A stretch of DNA of 7,899 nucleotides, from NCBI GenBank assembly GCA_031275255.1, contig JAISPA010000173.1, forward strand, positions 1-7,899, read 5' to 3'. The translations under genes and the position numbers were made by a program. Numbering within the stretch: the first letter of the stretch is position 1; each line of letters begins with the position of its first letter. The notes beneath the pieces were generated by a model, which was not told the origin of the DNA, did not search any database, and saw only the letters and a program-made list of their open reading frames with translations. This DNA is from Acidaminococcales bacterium (GTDB taxonomy: Bacteria > Bacillota > Negativicutes > Acidaminococcales > JAISLQ01). Below, one piece after another: positions 1-4,118 of the stretch.

Positions 1-409
1 TATTGCACCAGACGGGTTCCGTGGCAAAACTATAATGGCCGGCCAATTCAAATACTTGCGCAAAATAATCCTTTTGCGCGGCCGCAGCGCTTGCCCGGCC
101 GGCCGCGAGGCCGGCCGCCTCCACCGTGACCTTTGGCCATTCTTCTTCGATAAACTCTTCCGCCTGTTCCGCCAGGTTGCCGGCGGCATACATAAGCAAA
201 AAAATCTGCTTTTTATATTCATTTTTCGGTATAACCCTCTCTTGCGCAAACAAGTTTTCGCTCAGGATAAAATTAGCCGCCGCGGCGCCGTAAATTCTGG
301 CGATTGAAGGCGCGGGCGCTAAAGCGCCCGCGTACCGCGCCGGCCGCTTCTTTCCGAAATACTTCATATCATATAATCCGTAGGGCGTAACCTGAAGTAT
401 TGCGCTCAC
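1..409 (-). CDS. N-terminal part of an unrecognised protein, runs off the left edge
   Basis: The minus strand is open from a TGA near 487 to the window edge, giving 136 residues from a GTG at 409-407 with no stop. I chose the GTG because GGGAGAG lies just upstream of it at SD distance; an ATG at 367-365 (MKYFGKK) is the main alternative. The product begins MSAILQVTPYGLYDMKYFGK and continues with alternating Ala-rich and charged stretches. One is an acidic helix-like segment, NLAEQAEEFIEEEWP, at about residues 78-92. There is no signal peptide, no clear membrane segment and no motif I recognise. The codon pattern is GC-rich at third positions like its neighbours, and the frame is far more protein-like than the opposite strand. 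It follows fliT after 102 bases, so it may be the last gene of the flagellar operon or a separate unit. Coding status is fairly sure; function is unknown. Confidence 0.6.
   Translation of the reverse strand, partial: MSAILQVTPYGLYDMKYFGKKRPARYAGALAPAPSIARIYGAAAANFILSENLFAQERVIPKNEYKKQIFLLMYAAGNLAEQAEEFIEEEWPKVTVEAAGLAAGRASAAAAQKDYFAQVFELAGHYSFATEPVWCN
96..117. repeat. GC-rich inverted repeat inside the left-edge gene
   Basis: CGGCCGGCC at 96-104 is repeated in inverse at 109-117 across the 4-base loop gcga, a perfect 9-bp stem. Each arm contains the 8-bp palindrome GGCCGGCC, and a third copy lies at 37-44. On the minus strand it encodes part of an Ala/Gly-rich stretch (EAAGLAAGRAS). It may be an in-frame palindromic repeat or simply the result of Ala/Gly codon use. 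Confidence 0.6.
311..332. repeat. Perfect 10-bp-arm palindrome inside the left-edge gene
   Basis: CGCGGGCGCT (311-320) and AGCGCCCGCG (323-332) are exact reverse complements separated by two bases. In the minus-strand frame this encodes AGALAPA within a low-complexity segment (RPARYAGALAPAPS) between better-looking protein sequence on both sides. Transcribed RNA would form a very stable hairpin about 80-100 bases into the message of this gene. Confidence 0.65.
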
Positions 410-455
410 GTCAATCTCTCCCGGCAAGTAAAAATAAGGGTTCCATATACAAAGC

Positions 456-484
456 GGCAGAACAGGAGATATTCCTATTCTGCC
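456..484. terminator. Hairpin between fliT and the next gene (terminator or RNA-stability element)
   Basis: GGCAGAA (456-462) pairs with TTCTGCC (478-484), and AGGA (464-467) pairs with TCCT (473-476). There is one internal mismatch (463/477) and a 5-base loop. On the minus strand, in which the genes are read, it lies 28 bases past the fliT stop but is not followed by a T run. A short TTTT follows only on the plus-strand side. It could therefore be a weak or partial terminator, a processing or stability hairpin at the fliT 3' end, or an attenuator before the left-edge gene. The hairpin is clear; its role is not. Confidence 0.4.
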
Positions 485-511
485 TTTTCAGAAAATGCTC
501 ATTTTATCATG

Positions 512-862
512 TTACTGCCGGCCGCTGTCAAAACGGCGGCCAACGCCCGCGCTTTCTTCGCTGACTCCCTCGTAGGCGAAGGTTATTTCCAAATTCTTTT
601 GCAAAAGATTGCGCGCTCTTGTCAGTTTGGCGTAAAGTTCTTTGTCCATCTCCGCTACCCGCCGGATCAAAGCCTGCCCCTGTGCGCCGCCGATATAGCT
701 GTCCGTGTCCGGCGTTTCTTTGATAATGGCGGCCAGTTCTTTCCTCTGCCTTAAAATATCCTCAAAAAGCGCCATATCACCTGCGGAGGTAAATTTATGC
801 AATTCCTTGCTTAAAAACAGATAGTCCTGCCAAAGCGCGGCCATGCTTTTTTGCTCTGTCAT
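512..862 (-). CDS. fliT: FliT-like flagellar export chaperone
   Basis: This encodes a 116-residue, mostly helical, charged protein (MTEQKSMAALWQDYLFLSKE...), the size and character of Firmicutes FliT. FliT proteins bind the filament cap protein FliD and guide it to the type III export gate in the cytoplasm. The sequence shows a Trp/Tyr-rich first helix and a heptad-like C-terminal helix (AEMDKELYAKLTRARNLLQ), then a loose tail after about residue 97. FliT proteins diverge strongly, so the call rests on size, helicity and position right behind fliS. The ATG overlaps the fliS stop by 4 bases (ATGA) and has no clear ribosome binding site, so translation is probably coupled to fliS. A general FlgN/FliT-type chaperone is the alternative reading. 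Confidence 0.7.
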   Translation of the reverse strand: MTEQKSMAALWQDYLFLSKELHKFTSAGDMALFEDILRQRKELAAIIKETPDTDSYIGGAQGQALIRRVAEMDKELYAKLTRARNLLQKNLEITFAYEGVSEESAGVGRRFDSGRQ

Positions 863-1287
863 ACGCTTATCGAATCGCCGACCACTTTTTGATTTTGCGG
901 CGCAACGCCCTGCTGGCGGGCGATTTTCATGGCTTCAATCCATCCGTCGCGGATGTTGGTGATGACCACCCTTGCGTCAGCGATATACTGCGCGTCTTTT
1001 TTCAAGTTCGCCTGCAAAAGTTGATGATTGACATACTCATAAAGCGTGTAGAGCTCTTTGGAAATGGGATAGTCCATATTCAGAACGGACATCAGCTCGC
1101 TGACTATATCCTGCGCCCTGACGCACGCTTTATGCGCCGCCTGGATGTCCTTTGCGCCTATCGCGGTCGTCGCCTCGCCCATAAATTTGAGGCAGCCGTT
1201 ATAAAGCATAAGTATAAGTTTTTCCGGCGTGGCTGTCAGTATTTGCTGCTGTTTATAAACATTCGCGCTTTCCGGCGTCATACTCAT
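859..1287 (-). CDS. fliS: Flagellin chaperone FliS
   Basis: FliS binds the C-terminal helices of flagellin in the cytoplasm, stops it polymerising early and delivers it to the flagellar export apparatus. The 142-residue product has the family pattern. An N-terminal NVYKQQQILTATPEKLILML segment (about residues 9-28) with YNGCLKFM precedes a helix bundle containing KACVRAQDIVSELMSVLNMD and then LYTLYEYVNHQLLQANLKKD. The length is slightly above the usual 125-135 because of a short polar tail (about residues 125-142). The start is the ATG at 1287-1285, with AAGGA about 11 bases upstream; a second ATG two codons later is possible but sits too far from that site. A 139-base gap separates it from fliD. 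It has no ORF and no convincing terminator, though an SD-like AGGAGAG sits directly at the fliD stop with no start after it. Confidence 0.95.
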   Translation of the reverse strand: MSMTPESANVYKQQQILTATPEKLILMLYNGCLKFMGEATTAIGAKDIQAAHKACVRAQDIVSELMSVLNMDYPISKELYTLYEYVNHQLLQANLKKDAQYIADARVVITNIRDGWIEAMKIARQQGVAPQNQKVVGDSISV

Positions 1288-1426
1288 CTATGATTTCATC
1301 CTTTCAGTTAACTTCTTCGCTGCCGAACCCGCCCTAACAACCCCGCTGCCGGACGGCGAAATACGGTACGGACCCGGAACATTGAGCGGGGACTTAGGCG
1401 CCTCCGCCCGATAAAACTTCTCTCCT

Positions 1427-3001
1427 TCAGGAACTGCTGCCCAAATAATTGGTCAGAGTATCCTGCTGGCTTTGCAATTGCTGAAGAAGTTCTTCCATGT
1501 TGGCATATTGTTTGTAATAGGTCTCCATCTGCGCGTTCATGCGGTCGATTTTGGCGTTCATCGCTTTGTTGTTGCTGATTATTTTCTTGGACAGGGTGCT
1601 GGTCTGATCTTTGTCCCCAACGGCGGAACCCGCTTCGGTATTTATCCTGTCGAGGGCGGTTTTAAGCTGGTCGTAAAGTTTGTCGGCCACCCCGTCCGTC
1701 GCGTTGCCCTGGGAGTCGACGCCGCCGGTGAATATTTTATAAACGGCGTCGGGATCATCCTCGATCGCCGCCTTTAATTTGTCCTCGTCTATTTCAAGTT
1801 TCCCGTTGGTGGAATAGTCGGCTGTTTTCAGGCCAAGGGAAAACAGCGAGTCGTATTTGCCCCCTACCACGGTCGAGTTAACGCCAAGCGTGCTGGAAAC
1901 GCTGGTATCGTATTTTGTCCCCAGGCCTTTCACCGACGAATAGATGGTGGTGCGCAGGTTGCTGACAATGCTCTGCAAAATGGAATCGTTGCGCAAAATG
2001 CCTTTTTTGGCGTTTTCTTCCCATTTATCTATCTGATCGGAGGTCATTGCCTCTTTCTGGGCATCGGTCAGCGGCTCGTAGGAGGACTGTTTCTGCTCCA
2101 GGACAGTCGAGTTCAGCGCTTCCAAAAGGGTATTGTACATCTCGACAAATTCCTTGACCGAGTTGTAAATGCCTTCGGTGTCGTTTTTTACGGTTACGGT
2201 CAGGGTTTTGGAAGGATCGGCTTCTTTGAGACTGTAGGTTATGCCGGAAATGGTGAATTCATTGGTCGACTGGGTAAGCCCGGTTATGCCGTCAAGGTCA
2301 AATTCCGCGTCCTGGCCCTTGATCACGGCCAAATCGCCGGTGACGGAGTCCACCGGCATTTTCAGGGCGTCCTTCAAGAAAGCCTCGCCCACCCCGGTGG
2401 TGCCGGTAAAATCAATTTTCGCCGCCGCGCCGGTTTCGTTGGAAGTTATGAAGAAACGGTCGGAATTGGCGTCATAGCTGGCGGTAACACCCGCGCCGGA
2501 ATTGTTGATCTTTTTGACCAGCTCGTTCAGGCTTTGGGTCGGGTCTACCGATACGGACTTGCCGTTAATGGTTATGTCAATAGTGCTGTTATATACGGCG
2601 TTGCCCGAGCCGTCGACGAACTGGCTCTCAATCGAGGCCTTGTTGCTGCTGGAACCCATAACGGTCTGGCTGCCGGTCTGGGCGCCTGTCGCCAGTTTTT
2701 TTACCGTTATGGTGTGCGTCCCGGCCGGCGCGTCGGCGTTCGCCTTGACCGTCAAAGCCGATTCGTTGCTGCTGGCGGCGGTCTTGAGCGAAGTCTTGTT
2801 GCTTAGTTTGTAATCGTAAACCTTGTTCCGGAACTCCTCGATCTTTTTGTACACCTCGGTGTACCGTTCCCTTTTCCAGGTCAGGCGCTGGGTATTTTGA
2901 CTCATGCGGTCTATCTGCATCTGCAAATGGGACACCTGGGCCTTTACCAGCGATTCGGTATCAAACCCGGACATTATGCCGGTAATACGCGTTGATGCCA
3001 T
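1427..3001 (-). CDS. fliD: Flagellar filament cap protein FliD (HAP2)
   Basis: FliD forms the oligomeric cap at the tip of the filament, where it folds and inserts incoming flagellin; it is exported through the flagellar type III system and acts outside the cell. The 524-residue product begins with the typical FliD N-domain sequence ASTRITGIMSGFDTESLVKA. A heptad helix follows (about residues 22-70) and then a Ser/Thr/Ala-rich region, including APAGTHTITVKKLATGAQ at about 92-109. The C-terminal domain ends in a long coiled coil (about 470-515: NNKAMNAKIDRMNAQMETYY, then EELLQQLQSQ). There is no cleavable signal peptide, as expected for flagellar export, and the length is normal for the family. 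A strong AGGAGG lies 8 bases before the ATG. It sits 42 bases behind flaG, so the two are almost certainly cotranscribed from the sigma-28-like promoter at 3560-3587. Confidence 0.96.
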   Translation of the reverse strand: MASTRITGIMSGFDTESLVKAQVSHLQMQIDRMSQNTQRLTWKRERYTEVYKKIEEFRNKVYDYKLSNKTSLKTAASSNESALTVKANADAPAGTHTITVKKLATGAQTGSQTVMGSSSNKASIESQFVDGSGNAVYNSTIDITINGKSVSVDPTQSLNELVKKINNSGAGVTASYDANSDRFFITSNETGAAAKIDFTGTTGVGEAFLKDALKMPVDSVTGDLAVIKGQDAEFDLDGITGLTQSTNEFTISGITYSLKEADPSKTLTVTVKNDTEGIYNSVKEFVEMYNTLLEALNSTVLEQKQSSYEPLTDAQKEAMTSDQIDKWEENAKKGILRNDSILQSIVSNLRTTIYSSVKGLGTKYDTSVSSTLGVNSTVVGGKYDSLFSLGLKTADYSTNGKLEIDEDKLKAAIEDDPDAVYKIFTGGVDSQGNATDGVADKLYDQLKTALDRINTEAGSAVGDKDQTSTLSKKIISNNKAMNAKIDRMNAQMETYYKQYANMEELLQQLQSQQDTLTNYLGSSS

Positions 3002-3043
3002 TTTAATAACCTCCTGCGTTCAGCTTGTACGCTGTTTTTGTTT

Positions 3044-3514
3044 TTAAACCTTTTTGTCAACCATCGTGCCGATATATTTTCTTATATTGGCTATCATATC
3101 AAGATATTCTTCCGGCGGGAATTCCTTGAGTACTCTGCCGTTTTTCAAATCGACGAACTTCACCATCAGAAAAGAAGTATCCTTGTGCACCTCAAACTGC
3201 AAATCGGCGTTCCATTGCGCCATAAACTTATTGAGCGTTTCGGTTATGGCATCCATTTTATCTTCATCACTGATGATTTCTTCGTATTTGGCTTTTTGGT
3301 CGTCCAGCAAAGCGCCGTTTTTTTCCTTGTCGACGGTTTCCTGCGCTGTTTTGGCGTCTTTTTCCGCAACTTTAAGTTTTTTTTCTGTTCTGGGCAACTT
3401 AACTGTTGCCGCCCGCGGATAAATAAATTCTTTGTCAGCAACCGGCGGTGCATTGACAACATTGGCATAGCGTCCCTGCGCAGCAACTGCATTGTCAATA
3501 GAGTAACTTCCCAT
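3044..3514 (-). CDS. flaG: FlaG family flagellar protein
   Basis: The 156-residue product ends in a clear FlaG domain (about 90-156). It reads LNKFMAQWNADLQFEVHKD, a hydrophobic strand MVKFVDLKNGRVLKEFPPEE, and a final amphipathic helix ending GTMVDKKV. The FPPEE segment corresponds to the family's conserved IPPEE-type turn. FlaG proteins affect filament length and assembly and are usually encoded next to fliD; their exact mechanism is poorly defined. Residues about 40-85 are a Lys/Glu/Ala-rich, probably coiled linker, so the protein is longer than the compact family members of about 110-120 residues. The ATG at 3514-3512 is preferred because GAGGTG precedes it at the right spacing. A TTG further upstream would extend the frame by 12 residues without support. 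It is the first gene after the flagellar promoter. Confidence 0.92.
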   Translation of the reverse strand: MGSYSIDNAVAAQGRYANVVNAPPVADKEFIYPRAATVKLPRTEKKLKVAEKDAKTAQETVDKEKNGALLDDQKAKYEEIISDEDKMDAITETLNKFMAQWNADLQFEVHKDTSFLMVKFVDLKNGRVLKEFPPEEYLDMIANIRKYIGTMVDKKV

Positions 3515-3559
3515 GTTAACACACCTCAATATGCATGCAGATTTTCTCAATATATAAAT

Positions 3560-3587
3560 ATATCGTATAAAAAGACGAAAAACTTTA
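3560..3587 (-). promoter_or_regulatory. Sigma-28 (FliA/SigD)-type flagellar promoter for flaG-fliD-fliS-fliT
   Basis: Read on the minus strand, TAAAGTTT at 3587-3580 matches the sigma-28 -35 consensus exactly. TACGATAT at 3567-3560 matches six of eight bases of the SigD -10 element GCCGATAT. The spacer is 12 bases, one longer than the usual 11. Transcription would start near 3553, giving a leader of about 40 bases before the flaG ATG. Placement in front of late flagellar genes fits the known class of genes under this sigma factor. Confidence 0.75.
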
Positions 3588-3698
3588 GGCTATTTAGCAA
3601 AAAGCCGCAAATTTTTTTATGCTGTCTCCCGGTTAAAACACGGATAAGATCTGCGGGATACTTTGCCGCCCTGCGCAGCGCAAAACGCCAAGTAATTT

Positions 3699-3713
3699 TT
3701 TCCCTTTGGGAAA
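3699..3713. repeat. Short inverted repeat
   Basis: TTTCCC and GGGAAA flank TTT, giving a 6-bp stem. It is not followed by a T run on the minus strand, so I do not call it a terminator. Confidence 0.5.
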
Positions 3714-3723
3714 CTCTCGCTCA

Positions 3724-3811
3724 ATGCCCTTGGCCGGCAAATGGATTGCTTCGGCCATGGAGACCTCGCAATGACGGGCGCGGCCGGGATAAATATGCCT
3801 TGGCCGGCTAA
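3724..3811. repeat. Direct repeats flanking the dispersed repeat
   Basis: ATGCCCTTGGCCGGCAA (3724-3740) and ATGCCTTGGCCGGCTAA (3795-3811) are near-identical, with an exact 11-bp core CCTTGGCCGGC. They bracket 54 bases that include the dispersed repeat at 3741-3778. A further TTGGCCGG occurs at 4093-4100. The arrangement suggests repeat units that accreted or duplicated, or the ends of a small non-autonomous element. Confidence 0.55.
3741..3778 (-). repeat. Dispersed intergenic repeat of the 'cattgcgag...gaagcaatcca' type
   Basis: Read on the minus strand it begins CCCGTCATTGCGAGG and ends GAAGCAATCCAT. This pattern recurs in intergenic DNA of many unrelated bacterial genomes and is often mis-annotated as small proteins containing 'HCE..EAI'. 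Here the translated frame indeed reads RHCEVSMAEAIH. It is non-coding; its mobility mechanism is not visible, and recognition is from memory of the family. Confidence 0.65.
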
Positions 3812-3848
3812 AGCAAACGTTGCTGCCCGGCGCGGCGCAAAACGCAGG

Positions 3849-3865
3849 CGGACTCGGAAAGTCCG
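3849..3865. repeat. Short inverted repeat
   Basis: CGGACT (3849-3854) and AGTCCG (3860-3865) form a 6-bp stem with a 5-base loop. No T run follows on the minus strand. Confidence 0.5.
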
Positions 3866-3891
3866 TCGAGGATTTGCAACAAAGCAGCGCG

Positions 3892-3939
3892 GCAAAGCAG
3901 CCGCGAAGATGCCATGGTTTCAGCCGGGGGGCAGTATTA
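3892..3939 (+). repeat. Two-copy intergenic repeat, copy A (6-G tract)
   Basis: This 48-base unit starts GCAAAGCAG, contains TGCCATGGTTT, then GCC followed by six G (3926-3931), and ends CAGTATTA. It matches copy B at 42 of 48 positions with no gap other than the length of the G tract. The two copies are direct repeats whose starts lie 173 bases apart. Confidence 0.7.
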
Positions 3940-4064
3940 TGCTCGCTTTGCTCAAACAGTAAAATCCCTGTTTCCCGGCTTCGCTGAGAAACGGCAGCGG
4001 CTTCGGTCAATTCGCTCTCGTTTTCCCAAAGCGGCAGGGGGAACGGGGAACGGCTATTTCCCCA

Positions 4065-4118
4065 GCAAAGCAGCCCCAAACCTGCCATGGTTTTGGCCGG
4101 GGGGGGGGGGCAGTATTA
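4065..4118 (+). repeat. Two-copy intergenic repeat, copy B (12-G tract)
   Basis: The layout is the same as in copy A: GCAAAGCAG, then TGCCATGGTTT, GCC, a G tract and CAGTATTA. Here the tract is twelve G long, so the unit is 54 bases. Its last three bases (4116-4118) are the complement of the TAA stop codon of the 561-residue gene, so the repeat runs right into that gene's end. Confidence 0.7.
4099..4110. repeat. Homopolymeric tract of 12 G (C on the coding strand)
   Basis: Twelve consecutive G lie five bases beyond the stop codon of the minus-strand gene. Tracts of this length are prone to slipped-strand length change. Because it lies outside the reading frame it cannot switch that protein by frameshift; any effect would be on the transcript 3' end or would be neutral. 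The exact length could be a sequencing or assembly uncertainty. Confidence 0.8.

Larger units (their letters stand above)
3588..4115. other. Gene-free spacer built from repeats
   Basis: This stretch of about 530 bases separates the glycan-type operon from the flaG promoter and holds no gene I can support. Open frames here (for example minus 4088-3633 and plus 3038-3811) are composed of translated repeat sequence or lie against flaG. It contains a two-copy repeat with G tracts (3892-3939, 4065-4118), a widespread dispersed repeat (3741-3778), 11-bp direct repeats flanking that (3728-3738, 3798-3808) and small inverted repeats at 3699-3713 and 3849-3865. G runs at 4037-4041 and 4045-4048 add to the G-rich character. 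I see no convincing intrinsic terminator (stem followed by a T run on the minus strand), which would be expected after the 561-residue gene. Confidence 0.7.

Noticed and set aside
37..116. GGCCGGCC triplication as vector or cloning-site residue
   Set aside because: All copies lie in an open, protein-like frame and related GGCCGG motifs recur through the window, so they fit native base use better than contamination.
35..307. Plus-strand open frame of 90 codons
   Set aside because: It is antisense to the minus-strand left-edge gene, whose frame has an SD-supported start and a more protein-like composition. The plus product is rich in Arg/Phe, typical of a shadow frame.
3038..3811. Plus-strand open frame of 257 codons
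   Set aside because: It lies opposite flaG, crosses its promoter and runs into the repeat region. The product is Phe/Cys/Arg-rich without recognisable domains and has no supporting context.
3699..3865. Intrinsic terminator for the glycan operon
   Set aside because: The small stems at 3699-3713 and 3849-3865 are not followed by T runs on the minus strand, so neither qualifies.
3633..4088. Minus-strand open frame of 151 codons in the spacer
   Set aside because: The translated product is dispersed-repeat sequence (it includes RHCEVSMAEAIH), a known type of spurious protein call.
4099..4110. Poly-G tract as a frameshift on/off switch of the 561-residue gene
   Set aside because: The tract lies after the stop codon, so changes in its length cannot alter that reading frame. 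No gene continues in another frame beyond it.
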